Origin: Candidatus Poribacteria bacterium
GTDB taxonomy: Bacteria > Poribacteria > WGA-4E > GCA-2687025
DNA: 64,000 nt
Direction: 5' to 3'
Assembly (NCBI GenBank): GCA_028818695.1
Contig: JAPPNK010000021.1
Span: 1-64,000, forward strand
The position numbers were made by a program, and so were the translations under genes. The notes below the pieces were generated by a model. That model worked only from the letters and a program-made list of their open reading frames with translations, did no database searches and had not been told where the DNA came from. Positions within the stretch are counted from its first letter, which is position 1; each line of letters opens with the position of its first letter. Below, piece by piece: positions 44,849 to 53,685 of the stretch.

Positions 44849-45772
44849 ATGAAACAGCAGGACAAACGCGCATTCTGGCTCATACTTGCGGGCGTCGGCA
44901 TGGCGGCTGCCGCTGTGTTTATGTTTTTGGCGGCGGAGCGTCTCAGAAAAAGCGGCACGGACAAAAAGCAGACGGCTGAGCAAACCCTCAATCCTTCCCC
45001 TGCTCCAGTCGAGGTAAAGCCGATTGTTCAGCCGCTGCCCTCCTTACCTAAAAAGACGCCGCCGCCTGCGGTAAGACGCGCCGATGAGCCTCCCGTTGAG
45101 CTGCCGATGAAGCCATCCCCGCGGTATGTTTATGTTGAAGACCCCATCGAAAAAGCGGCGCGGGACTACGACGCAAGCGGACAGGTCGGAGATCCGCCGG
45201 CGGGTTGGAAAGAGGATTACTCCCATTGGGATTCTGAAAACTGGGGCATGCCTGTTGAAAAACTGGGAATGCTCTATCCGGACGGAAAACTGGACTACAG
45301 TTTTTTCCCAATTAAATTGAGCGCAGAAGGATACGAACATCTGAAGAAAGAGAGGGAGTCGATCCGTCAAGAAAAGGGCGACGAAGCGGCGAAGGAGTTC
45401 ATCTCAGACGAACCGAAAGAAGGCGTCATCCGCATCGGCGACGACTATTTTGACGGCTACCGCTACACGGAAGCGGAGCTGGAAAACGGAAAGACTGTTT
45501 ATGTCGCTTTGTATCAGGACCACATCTACGGATATAGAACGTTCGGCAACCGCTTTCGAGAATTTACGTCGCCCAGCGGTTTCTCCATCGTCTATATTCG
45601 AAGAGACCCTGACGGCGCGCTTCTCCGACAGGTCGGAACCCCCGACGATAAATGGCATGAATTCATCGCCGCGCCGCCGCCCGACAGGTCGGAATACACA
45701 GCCGAGCAGATAGAAGCCATGAAAAACTCATGGGGGTACGACCGAGAAGTGTTTAACGCCTGCCCTTTCTAA
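44849..45772 (+). CDS. Single-pass membrane protein, tandem copy 2
   Basis: A 307-residue paralogue of the gene just upstream, same length and domain order (membrane helix, Pro-rich linker, C-terminal domain). The duplicated DNA begins at AAGGGCGAGACC just before the ATG. Differences gather after about residue 125 (for example ALSLYDIYGYRILGNRTR against ALYQDHIYGYRTFGNRFR). Both end in an AAPPPD..(E/K)YT..Q(I/V)E motif followed by a short variable tail. Function unknown. Confidence 0.7.
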   Translation: MKQQDKRAFWLILAGVGMAAAAVFMFLAAERLRKSGTDKKQTAEQTLNPSPAPVEVKPIVQPLPSLPKKTPPPAVRRADEPPVELPMKPSPRYVYVEDPIEKAARDYDASGQVGDPPAGWKEDYSHWDSENWGMPVEKLGMLYPDGKLDYSFFPIKLSAEGYEHLKKERESIRQEKGDEAAKEFISDEPKEGVIRIGDDYFDGYRYTEAELENGKTVYVALYQDHIYGYRTFGNRFREFTSPSGFSIVYIRRDPDGALLRQVGTPDDKWHEFIAAPPPDRSEYTAEQIEAMKNSWGYDREVFNACPF

Positions 45773-45781
45773 GAGCGCGTT

Positions 45782-45815
45782 CGCCGCATCCGAAGCGGAC
45801 GGCGCGGCGGCTTTT
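45782..45815 (+). terminator. Possible terminator after the tandem pair
   Basis: Inverted repeat CGCCGC/GCGGCG (45782-45787 and 45804-45809) followed by GCTTTTCC. The stem is short and the T-run has four bases. Confidence 0.3.
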
Positions 45816-45847
45816 CCGCTGATCATCGCGGTTCTTTCGGGATGACG

Positions 45848-45870
45848 CCCAACTTTCTGCATGAGGTCAG
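45848..45870 (+). repeat. Family B end, copy B5
   Basis: A 23-bp fragment CCCAACTTT...GCATGAGGTCAG that matches the left-arm version of B2 (30600-30622, other strand) at about 21 of 23 positions. It ends 10 bases before the -35 at 45881. The preceding bases TTTCGGGATGAC resemble half of the REP stem. Confidence 0.6.
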
Positions 45871-45880
45871 CCGAGGGGTG

Positions 45881-45909
45881 TTGTATCGAAGGGCGGGGCG
45901 CGCTAAATT
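45881..45909 (+). promoter_or_regulatory. Promoter of the Gfo/Idh gene
   Basis: TTGTAT (45881-45886), 17-base spacer, TAAATT (45904-45909). About 70 bases of leader before the chosen ATG. It may drive the run of genes down to 54804. Confidence 0.5.
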
Positions 45910-45984
45910 ATGGAAGCCGCGCGCCGATCAACTCAACAGAAAATAGCCGCGCGCTCAATCAAAAGAACCGAAAAGGACACGCAT

Positions 45985-47001
45985 ATGGCAGACGAGATTA
46001 GAGGAGCCGTCATCGGATACGGCGCCGCCTTCAATATGGGCAGGCACCATGCTCACGCCATGAACAACCAGGACGGCATGAAAACCGTCGCAATCCTAGA
46101 CATTGACAAGGCGCGCACCGACGCCGCTCAAAAGGATTTCGCCGACATCGAAACCTTTAATTCGCTTGACGACATGCTCGCCTGGGGCGAGTTTGACGTC
46201 GCCGTCAACGTCCTCCCGCACAACCTGCATCACCCTGTCACGCTTCCGTGCCTCCAAGCCGGCAAGCATGCGATCGTCGAAAAGCCGTTCACGATCACCA
46301 TCGCCGAAGCGACCGAGCTGATCGAAACGGCAAAGAAAAAAGAGGTTGTCCTGACCGTCCACCACAACCGGCGCTGGGATGCCGACTTCTGGACGCTCAA
46401 AAACCTGGTCGCCAGCGGCATCATCGGGCAGGTGTACAATGTGGAAATGTGGGGCGGCGGATACGGGCGTCCAAATCCGAACTGGTGGCGCAGCGTCAAG
46501 GCGGTCTCCGGCGGCGCCTTCTACGACTGGGGCGCTCACTTCATCGACTGGCTCCTGAACGTCATCCCCGAAAAAATGATCAACATCACCGGCTTCTTCC
46601 ATGACCTTGTCTGGCATGACATCAGCAACGAAGACCATGTCCACGGCATCATCCGCTTTGCGAACGGCTGCAGCGCCGACATTCAGATGTCGAACATTGC
46701 CAAGGTCGGCAAACCGCGCTGGCGTCTGCTCGGCTCGCACGGTTCCATCGTTTCCGACGGCGGTAAGTATAAGATTCTGTCCGAGGTGGAAGGGTTTGAC
46801 AAAGAGAGCGAAGTCGGCTTTTCAGGGCGCCCTGGTCCCTCTTTTTACACGAACTTTGTCGCGCATGTGAACGATCCGGAAAACAACCCGCTCATCGTGA
46901 CGCCGGAATCGGCGCGGCGCGTCATCGCGGTTCTGGAGCTGTCCGAAAAATCGGCGCATTCGCACCAGTCCGAGACGGCGCCGTACGAATTTGAGGAGTG
47001 A
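45985..47001 (+). CDS. Gfo/Idh/MocA family oxidoreductase
   Basis: A 338-residue NAD(P)-dependent sugar or sugar-alcohol dehydrogenase-type protein. The Rossmann part begins GAVIGYGAAFNMGRHHAHAM; the GxGxxG is degenerate (GYGAAFNMG). The catalytic EKP motif is VEKPFT near residue 95, followed by the HHNRRWDADF and GGAFYDWGAHFIDWLL stretches of the C-terminal domain with the usual active-site His. AAAGGA 9 bases before the ATG at 45985; the frame open upstream lacks such a site. The substrate cannot be told. Confidence 0.92.
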   Translation: MADEIRGAVIGYGAAFNMGRHHAHAMNNQDGMKTVAILDIDKARTDAAQKDFADIETFNSLDDMLAWGEFDVAVNVLPHNLHHPVTLPCLQAGKHAIVEKPFTITIAEATELIETAKKKEVVLTVHHNRRWDADFWTLKNLVASGIIGQVYNVEMWGGGYGRPNPNWWRSVKAVSGGAFYDWGAHFIDWLLNVIPEKMINITGFFHDLVWHDISNEDHVHGIIRFANGCSADIQMSNIAKVGKPRWRLLGSHGSIVSDGGKYKILSEVEGFDKESEVGFSGRPGPSFYTNFVAHVNDPENNPLIVTPESARRVIAVLELSEKSAHSHQSETAPYEFEE

Positions 47002-47020
47002 ACGGGCGATTGAGGCAGCG

Positions 47021-48016
47021 ATGCTAAAGCCGCCGTGGGACGCCGCCCTGACGCGCCTGTCGAGTCTGCGCGCGTTGACCCTGGGCGACGCAATCTTGGA
47101 CTCGTATCTGCTTGGGGAGGCGCGCCGCATCTCCCCGGAGGCGCCCGTGCCGATTGTGGAGATACAGTCGGAGGAGCGGCGGCTCGGCGGGGCGGCGAAT
47201 GTCGCGGCGAACGCGGCATCCTTAGGGGCGTTGTGCCGGCTCATATGCGTCGTTGGAAAGGACGAGGCGGGGGCGGAGCTGAAAAAGCTGCTCGCCGAAG
47301 CGCGCATCAACGGAGAAGGCGTCGTTATTGACGCAGCCCGCCCGACAAGTCACAAAACGCGCGTCATCGCGCGAAATCAGCAGGTTGTGCGCCTCGACCG
47401 CGAATCGCGCCTGCCAATCTCCGAGGAGGCGCGCCATGCGGTTCTTGAAAACGCGCGGCGGTTCATTCCGTTCTCCGACGCCCTTATCATCGAGGATTAC
47501 GATAAGGGAGTCTTAGACGCGGAGATGATCGCGGAGGCGGGGGAACTGGCGCGCAGGGCGGGGATTCCGGTCGTTGTGGACCCGAAGGCGGAAAATTTCT
47601 GGTCGTACCGCGGCGCCGCATGCGTCGTGCCGAACGTTCAGGAGGCGGGCGAAGCGGTCGGTCGGCGGCTGACTACGGAGCGGGAGTTGCGCCGCGCCGC
47701 CCGCGAGATCATGGAGCGGCTGGAGCTGGAGTTTCTGCTCATCACGCGCGGGCCGAACGGCATGAGCTTGTATGAACGCGGCGCCGAGACGCGCATCCCC
47801 GCCGCCGCGCGCGAGGTGTACGATGTCACCGGCGCGGGAGACACGGTCGCCGCGGCATTCACACTCGGCTTGGCGGCGGGCTTGTCCCCCGTCGACGCGG
47901 CGCGCATGGCAAATTGCGCCGCCGGGCTGGCGGTCGGGCAGATGGGCTGCGCTGTCGCAACGCAGGACCAGCTGCGGGCGGAGCTTGTCAAAATGGAACA
48001 GGAGAAAGCGCTGTGA
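47021..48016 (+). CDS. D-glycero-beta-D-manno-heptose-7-phosphate kinase (RfaE1-type)
   Basis: A 331-residue PfkB-family kinase. RfaE-type features: LTLGDAILDSYLLGEARRISPEAPVPIVEI at the N-terminus, RRLGGAANVAANAASLGA and the catalytic DVTGAGDTVAAAF. The adenylyltransferase half of HldE is absent, so this is the kinase-only form for making ADP-heptose for LPS core. ATG 47021 with GAGG 5 bases upstream preferred over TTG 46991, which would overlap the Gfo gene. Confidence 0.9.
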   Translation: MLKPPWDAALTRLSSLRALTLGDAILDSYLLGEARRISPEAPVPIVEIQSEERRLGGAANVAANAASLGALCRLICVVGKDEAGAELKKLLAEARINGEGVVIDAARPTSHKTRVIARNQQVVRLDRESRLPISEEARHAVLENARRFIPFSDALIIEDYDKGVLDAEMIAEAGELARRAGIPVVVDPKAENFWSYRGAACVVPNVQEAGEAVGRRLTTERELRRAAREIMERLELEFLLITRGPNGMSLYERGAETRIPAAAREVYDVTGAGDTVAAAFTLGLAAGLSPVDAARMANCAAGLAVGQMGCAVATQDQLRAELVKMEQEKAL

Positions 48017-48807
48017 GTCTAACGGTTGCGTCGCTGCATGTGTATCCGGTGAAGTCCCTCGGCGGCATTCAGGTTGAAACGGCGGAGGTTGGACGGCGCG
48101 GCTTTCAATACGACAGGCTCTGGATGGTCGTCGATTCAGACGGTCAATTCCGCACCCAGCGCGAAACGCCCCGAATGTGCCTCATTAAAACGCATATGCG
48201 GGACGGAGAGCTGCGTTTGAGCGCGGACGGAATGCCCGACCTGCGCCTGCCAATGGAAGGCGGGCAAGGCGCGCGCCGTTCTGTCGTCGTCTGGGGGGAC
48301 GAGTGCGGCGCCATTGACCAGGGAAAAGAACCGGCAGAATGGTTGAGCGATTTTCTCAAAAAACCTTCCCGCCTTGTGCGCATGGCGGACAACCACCGGC
48401 GCGAGGCGGGATGGGGCGATTCGCTCGTAGGCTTCGCCGACCGGTACGCGTTTCTGTTCATTTCAGAAGCGTCGCTGGACGATCTCAACAGCCGTCTAGA
48501 AACGCCCCTGCCGATGAACAGGTTCAGGCCGAACATCGTCGTTCGAGGCGCAAAGCCGTATGAGGAGGATGAATGGAGCCGCGTTAAAATCGGAGAGACG
48601 CGCTTCCGCGGGCGGACGCGGTGTACTCGCTGCGCGACGACAGCGACTGATCAAGAAACGGCGGCGCGCGGCGTAGAGCCTCTCCGCACGCTTGCGACCT
48701 ACCGCAGAACGCCGAAGGGCGATGTCGCCTTTGGGCGCAATTTCAACCACCTGGACATCGGCGGACAGATCTCCGTCGGGGACGTTATCGACACAACTCA
48801 ATTCTAA
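48013..48807 (+). CDS. MOSC domain protein
   Basis: A 264-residue protein with an N-terminal beta-barrel MOSC_N domain (LHVYPVKSLGGIQVETAEVGRRGFQYDRLWMVVD) and a MOSC domain (about 115-262, MNRFRPNIVVRG...RCTRCATTATDQ) whose conserved Cys in RCTRC is expected to bind molybdenum cofactor or sulfur. It belongs to the YcbX/mARC-like group, which reduces N-hydroxylated compounds in some organisms. GTG start overlaps the kinase stop (GTGA), with AGGAG 8 bases upstream. Confidence 0.9.
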   Translation: MSLTVASLHVYPVKSLGGIQVETAEVGRRGFQYDRLWMVVDSDGQFRTQRETPRMCLIKTHMRDGELRLSADGMPDLRLPMEGGQGARRSVVVWGDECGAIDQGKEPAEWLSDFLKKPSRLVRMADNHRREAGWGDSLVGFADRYAFLFISEASLDDLNSRLETPLPMNRFRPNIVVRGAKPYEEDEWSRVKIGETRFRGRTRCTRCATTATDQETAARGVEPLRTLATYRRTPKGDVAFGRNFNHLDIGGQISVGDVIDTTQF

Positions 48808-48820
48808 AAAGGAGCAAACG

Positions 48821-49537
48821 ATGAGCGGATGGCTGCGGATTGCGCATCGCGGCGCGTCTGGGCATGCGCCTGAAAACACCCTGGCGTCCTTTCAAAAGGC
48901 GCTGGAGATCGGCGTGGACGGCGTCGAAATGGACGCGCGGCTGACAGCGGACGGGCATGCGGTCGTCATGCATGACGGGACGCTTGACAGAACGACCGAC
49001 ATGAAGGGGCGCGTCGACGAGTTGACGCTGGCGCAGATACAACAGGCGGACGCGGGCGGCGGCGAGCGCGTCCCGACGCTTCAGGAGGCGCTGTCGATAC
49101 TGCCGAGCGGCGTTCTGGCGGTGGTGGAGATCAAGGCGGTTGCGGCGGCGGGTCCGTCGGCGCGCATTTTGTCCGATTTAGGCAAAAGCGCCGAGGCGCT
49201 CGCCATCTCTTTTTTGCCGGACGCTCTCCCTGCCGTCCGCGCCGTGGATGCGGGCATTCAGACAGGTTTGATTGTCGGACAGCGGCTGGCTGAAGGCGAT
49301 GCGGAAAACGGCTTGGCGATGCTTGAAGCGGCGCGCGCCCTCGGAACCTCCGCCGTCAGCTGCAACTGGCGAACCGCAACGCCTGAAACGGTTGAAGCGA
49401 TCCACGCGGCGGGCGGAACCATCGGCGTCTGGACGCCGAACGACCCGCGCCATATCCGCCAAGCGATACAAGCGGGCGTGGACGCCGTCACCTCCGACTA
49501 TCCCGACAGGTTGAACGACGCCCGCTCCGTCAATTAA
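48821..49537 (+). CDS. Glycerophosphodiester phosphodiesterase (GDPD)
   Basis: A 238-residue TIM-barrel enzyme. Active-site residues: H9 and R10 in AHRGASGHAPENT with E18, DGVEMDARLT with its metal Glu/Asp, and HDGTLDRTT. It should cleave glycerophosphodiesters to glycerol-3-phosphate and an alcohol. No signal peptide, so cytoplasmic. AAAGGAG 7 bases before the ATG. It is 11 bases upstream of the first gene of the WD40 array and probably shares its transcript. Confidence 0.95.
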   Translation: MSGWLRIAHRGASGHAPENTLASFQKALEIGVDGVEMDARLTADGHAVVMHDGTLDRTTDMKGRVDELTLAQIQQADAGGGERVPTLQEALSILPSGVLAVVEIKAVAAAGPSARILSDLGKSAEALAISFLPDALPAVRAVDAGIQTGLIVGQRLAEGDAENGLAMLEAARALGTSAVSCNWRTATPETVEAIHAAGGTIGVWTPNDPRHIRQAIQAGVDAVTSDYPDRLNDARSVN

Positions 49538-49548
49538 GGAGGAGAGAA

Positions 49549-51585
49549 ATGAGACGGCGAACCGCTGCGGCGTTGACGGCTGTCGCGCTGTTTTTCTCTA
49601 TCGGCTGCGGCGATAGATCCACTGACCATGTCGCCCATTCCAGAGACAGGAAAGGTACCGCTTCCGTCGCCTATTCGCCGGACGGCAAAACGCTTGCGGC
49701 GGTGGGAGAATCTTTTGACGGCGACACGATCCTGCTCTTCGACGCCGAAACGGGGGAGGTAAAAACCTCGCTGGAAGGACATGAACGACTTGTCCGTTCC
49801 GCGGCGTTCTCGCCGGACGGCAAGACGCTTGTCAGCGGCGGCGGATGGATGGACGACACGATTCGAGTATGGGATGTCGAAACAGGCGCGCTGCTCAAGA
49901 CCCTGAACATTAGGAACGGCGACTATGTCGTTACCTTTTCGCCTGACGGCAAAACGCTCGTCAGCGGCGATCATAGAGGCGAGATACGGTTCTGGGATGT
50001 CGAGACATGGACTCAAACTGCAACCCATTCGTTAAGAGGAGACGCGAACTGCTTGGCGTACTCGCCGGATGGAGAGAGGCTTGCCGCCGGCGCAGACTCA
50101 AGCCGAGCGGTTCATATTTTCGACGGAAAAACCTTCGAACTCGTCCAATCTCTCCGCGGGCATCGGGATATGATCACATCCACTGCCTATTCGCCGGACG
50201 GAAAGATACTTGCCAGCGGCGGAAACGAGGGGCAAATAACGCTTTGGAACGCTTACACAGGCAAACGGCTTAAAAAGTTAGAAGGGCATGAAAGCGGCGT
50301 GATGTCGCTCTCGTTTTCCCCTGACAGCAAAACGCTTGTGAGCGGCGGCGGCGACAAAACGATACGGCTTTGGGATCTCCAAACGCGCGAGCTGATCAAA
50401 ACGATACAGGACCCTGAAGGCTCCAGATCGGTCGCCTATTCGCCGGACGGAACGACGATTGCCAGCGGCAGCTTAAGAACCGGCATACGCTTATGGAGCA
50501 CTGAAACGGGGGAGCTGATCAAAACGCTGAACAACGTTCAAAATGCAGTCCACTTTCTGACTTTTTCGCCGGACGGAGAGTCGGTCGCTGTGGACGGCTC
50601 AGGCACAGACCCGCGGGTTACGAATGTGAGCATCTTCATTCGCTTTTTAGACCCAAAAACGCTGCAAGAAAAGTTCAGAATGACGGATAACATGAAGGTG
50701 AGAGGCGCCCAATCGAGAGCCTTCTCGGCTGCGTATTCGCCAGACGGCAGGACGCTTGCGGTCGGAAACATCAGCTCTACAGCTTTTTGGCGGCCGGACG
50801 CATACCACTGGGACGCTAAAAAAAGAGAAGATATCAAAAAAGAGTTTCTAGCGCTGGCTGAGCAGGCAAAGACAGACCCTCAAATACCCGAGGATTCGAG
50901 GGAGTTCATCATCGGCGAGCTGCTAGGCTCTGTCCGGCACAATATGTATTATCAAGTTAAGAGAAACGATATTAGAGCCGCACGATGTATGGACTTTTCG
51001 CCCGACGGAAAAATAGTCGCCATCGGCAATGGTCTTTTTGGAGGAATCGGACTCATCCATGCGGATACTGGAACGGTGAAATGGAGAAAATCAGGGTACA
51101 GAGACAAAGTTCGCTTTGTCGATTTTTCACCCGACGGAAAAACGCTCGTCAGCGGCAGCCTCAATCGAACCGTGCGCTTCTGGGACGCCGAAACAGGCGC
51201 CGTAATACGCGACTTGAAAGGGCATCAAGGCATGGCGTACGCCGGCGCCTACTCTCCAGACGGCAAGACGCTCGCCGTCGCCAGCTCCAAAACCTTAGCC
51301 GTCTGGGACGCCGATACAGGCGCCCTGATCCATACGCTGGAGGGTCATGACGGCGCCGTATTCTGTCTGGCGTTTTCTCCAGACGGCGCCGAAATCGCGA
51401 CAGGCGGGCGGGATAAAACGGTCCGCCGATGGAACGCCAAGACAGGCGAACTCATCAAAACGCTGGAGAAACATGCGGCGCCCGTGACCGCCGTCGCCTA
51501 TTCGCCGGACGGCGCCGATCTGTTGAGCGGCGACGCGGACGGGAAGATTTTGCGCTGGAGTTTGAATGAAGGAGGAGAGAAATGA
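49549..51585 (+). CDS. Large WD40-repeat lipoprotein 1 (two propellers)
   Basis: A 678-residue lipoprotein: leader AALTAVALFFSIGC with lipobox SIGC. The mature chain has about 13-14 blades of the type (V/A)YSPDGKTLA.....I.LWDAETGE(L/V)(I/K)KTL. A non-repeat, Lys/Glu-rich helical segment (about residues 420-475, WDAKKREDIKKEFLALAEQAK...) divides the blades into a first and a second propeller. GGAGGAGAGAA before the ATG is identical to that of the next gene. Probable role: extracytoplasmic binding scaffold. Last four bases overlap the next gene (ATGA). Confidence 0.85.
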   Translation: MRRRTAAALTAVALFFSIGCGDRSTDHVAHSRDRKGTASVAYSPDGKTLAAVGESFDGDTILLFDAETGEVKTSLEGHERLVRSAAFSPDGKTLVSGGGWMDDTIRVWDVETGALLKTLNIRNGDYVVTFSPDGKTLVSGDHRGEIRFWDVETWTQTATHSLRGDANCLAYSPDGERLAAGADSSRAVHIFDGKTFELVQSLRGHRDMITSTAYSPDGKILASGGNEGQITLWNAYTGKRLKKLEGHESGVMSLSFSPDSKTLVSGGGDKTIRLWDLQTRELIKTIQDPEGSRSVAYSPDGTTIASGSLRTGIRLWSTETGELIKTLNNVQNAVHFLTFSPDGESVAVDGSGTDPRVTNVSIFIRFLDPKTLQEKFRMTDNMKVRGAQSRAFSAAYSPDGRTLAVGNISSTAFWRPDAYHWDAKKREDIKKEFLALAEQAKTDPQIPEDSREFIIGELLGSVRHNMYYQVKRNDIRAARCMDFSPDGKIVAIGNGLFGGIGLIHADTGTVKWRKSGYRDKVRFVDFSPDGKTLVSGSLNRTVRFWDAETGAVIRDLKGHQGMAYAGAYSPDGKTLAVASSKTLAVWDADTGALIHTLEGHDGAVFCLAFSPDGAEIATGGRDKTVRRWNAKTGELIKTLEKHAAPVTAVAYSPDGADLLSGDADGKILRWSLNEGGEK

Positions 51586-53663
51586 GACGGCGAACCGCTG
51601 CGGCGTTGATGGCTGTCGCGCTGCTTTCCACTATCGGCTGCGGCGATAGACCCGCCGACAGGCGCAGCGGCGTGTTCACATCTCGCGGCAACCCCCTTGT
51701 CGCCTATTCGCCGGACGGCAAAACGCTCGCCGCTGTCGGATGGGACTACTACGGCGCCTCGATCAGGCTCTTCGATGCTGAAACAGGCGAGGTCAAAAAA
51801 ACGCTGGGAGGGGATAACCAAGGCGTCCGTTCCGCGGCGTTCTCTCCTGACGGCAAAACGCTTGTCAGCGGCGGATGGATGGACAACTCCATACGGATTT
51901 GGGATGTCCAAACAGGCGAGCTTCTGAAAACACTGACCGCTTTAAGCGAAGACATTGTAGTCGTCTACTCTCCCGACGGCAAAACGCTTGTCAGCGGCGG
52001 TCGGTTGGGCGGCGGACTCCAATTCTGGGACGCCGAAACATGGACGCCCATAGCAAGCGACCGTTACAACGGCAGTATTGCCAGCTTGGCGTACTCGCCG
52101 GACGGACAACGGCTGGCTGTCGGCCTCGCCCAATTATCCGAGGTTCATTTGGTGGACGGCGTCACATATGAGCGCGTTGAATCTCTCCGCGGACATCTGG
52201 ACAATGTCGTTTCCGTCGCCTATTCGCCGGACGGAAAGATTCTTGCCAGCGGAGGATCCGAGGGGGAGATACTGCTTTGGGACGCCTACACCGGCAAACG
52301 CCTCAAAATATTAACAAAAGCCGAGGGATCGGCGGTGTCGGTTGTCTTTTCGCCGGACAGCAAAACGCTCCTCGGCGAAAACGAGCGCAACATGGCAATA
52401 AAGAAAACAACTTCGGGATCTTGGGTGTCAGTTGCCTATTATTCACATGACGGCAAAACGCTCCTCGGCGAAAACGAGCGCAACAATATACGGCTCTGGG
52501 ATGTCCAAACAGGCGAACTGATCAAGACAATCCAAAACCCTGACGCGAAACGATCGGTCGTTTATTCGCCGGACGGAACGACGATTGCCAGCGGCAACTT
52601 AGCAGGCGTACATTTATGGAATGCCGAAACGGGCGAGCGGATAAAGACGCTGGGAGACTATAGTCATGCAGTCCGCTTTCTGGCTTATTCGCCGGACGGC
52701 GATATCGTCTTCGCCAGCAACGCGCAGGGGCATATCGGAATGTTAGACGCCAAACCATTAAAAATAACAAAGCCGTTAGATCCCCTCGGCTGGCTGACAG
52801 GTTCGGCGGCTCTGTCTCCAGACGGCAAGACGCTGGTCGCAGGCGCAACCAGTTCCGAACTTGTGTTTTGGCAGGTTGCCGCGCACCACTGGGACGATGA
52901 CAAAAGAAGAGCGGGCAGAGAAGCGGCCAAAAAAGAGCTCCTGGCGCGGGCGAAGCATCTTGCATTGAACGCCAAATCGGACATATCGCGCCGCTTCGCT
53001 GTCACCTTGGAGGACGCCGCGAATCGATCTGTTTATAGATTTCCCGTCGGAAGATATTTCGGGAGCGCCTATTGCATTGCGTACTCCCCCGATGGAAAAA
53101 CGATCGCTGCCGGCGGAGGCGGACCAGATCACGAAATCGTATTGAGCGAATCTGAAACAGCGCATGTTAAAGCGGTCATAAAAGGCCACAAGGAACCGGT
53201 CCGCTTTGCCGCCTTCTCACCCGACGGAAAAACGCTCGTCAGCGGCGGTCTCGACCGAGCCGTGCGCTTCTGGGACGCCGAAACGGGCGCGGCAATACGC
53301 GACTTAAAAGGGCATAAAGGCATGGCGTACACCGGCGCTTATTCTCCCGATGGAAAGACGCTCGCTGTCGCCAGCTCCGAAACTGCAGCCGTCTGGGACG
53401 CCAAAACAGGCGCACTGCTCCATACGCTGGAGGGTCATGACGGCGCCGTATTCTGTCTGGCGTTCTCTCCAGACGGCGCTGAAATCGCGACAGGCGGGCG
53501 AGACAAAACGGTACGACGATGGAGCGCCAAGACAGGCGAACTCATTAAAACGCTGGAGAAGCATGCGGCGCCCGTGACCGCTGTCGCCTATTCGCCGGAC
53601 GGCGTCCATCTATTGAGCGGCGACGCGGTAGGTAAAATATACCGATGGAGTTTGAACGACTAA
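51582..53663 (+). CDS. Large WD40-repeat lipoprotein 2 (two propellers)
   Basis: A 693-residue paralogue of the preceding gene: leader AALMAVALLSTIGC, two sets of blades, and a helical divider at about residues 430-490 (HHWDDDKRRAGREAAKKELLARAKHLAL). The first half of the first propeller carries an in-frame duplication of DGKTLLGENERN. The C-terminal blades match copy 1 almost base for base (for example around 51340-51560 and 53420-53650), which points to recent conversion or duplication. Followed after 22 bases by a third WD40 gene. Confidence 0.85.
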   Translation: MRRRTAAALMAVALLSTIGCGDRPADRRSGVFTSRGNPLVAYSPDGKTLAAVGWDYYGASIRLFDAETGEVKKTLGGDNQGVRSAAFSPDGKTLVSGGWMDNSIRIWDVQTGELLKTLTALSEDIVVVYSPDGKTLVSGGRLGGGLQFWDAETWTPIASDRYNGSIASLAYSPDGQRLAVGLAQLSEVHLVDGVTYERVESLRGHLDNVVSVAYSPDGKILASGGSEGEILLWDAYTGKRLKILTKAEGSAVSVVFSPDSKTLLGENERNMAIKKTTSGSWVSVAYYSHDGKTLLGENERNNIRLWDVQTGELIKTIQNPDAKRSVVYSPDGTTIASGNLAGVHLWNAETGERIKTLGDYSHAVRFLAYSPDGDIVFASNAQGHIGMLDAKPLKITKPLDPLGWLTGSAALSPDGKTLVAGATSSELVFWQVAAHHWDDDKRRAGREAAKKELLARAKHLALNAKSDISRRFAVTLEDAANRSVYRFPVGRYFGSAYCIAYSPDGKTIAAGGGGPDHEIVLSESETAHVKAVIKGHKEPVRFAAFSPDGKTLVSGGLDRAVRFWDAETGAAIRDLKGHKGMAYTGAYSPDGKTLAVASSETAAVWDAKTGALLHTLEGHDGAVFCLAFSPDGAEIATGGRDKTVRRWSAKTGELIKTLEKHAAPVTAVAYSPDGVHLLSGDAVGKIYRWSLND
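52360..52485 (+). repeat. 33-bp direct repeat inside WD40 lipoprotein 2
   Basis: A 33-base block (52360-52392 and 52453-52485), coding for the SKTLLGENERN segment, occurs twice with a period of 93 bases, that is 31 codons. It is in frame, so the reading frame is kept, but the first unit (NMAIKKTTSGSWVSVAYYSH) lacks a complete W-D ending and gives a malformed blade. Confidence 0.85.
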
Positions 53664-53685
53664 GCGAAAGCAGAAAAGGACGCGG

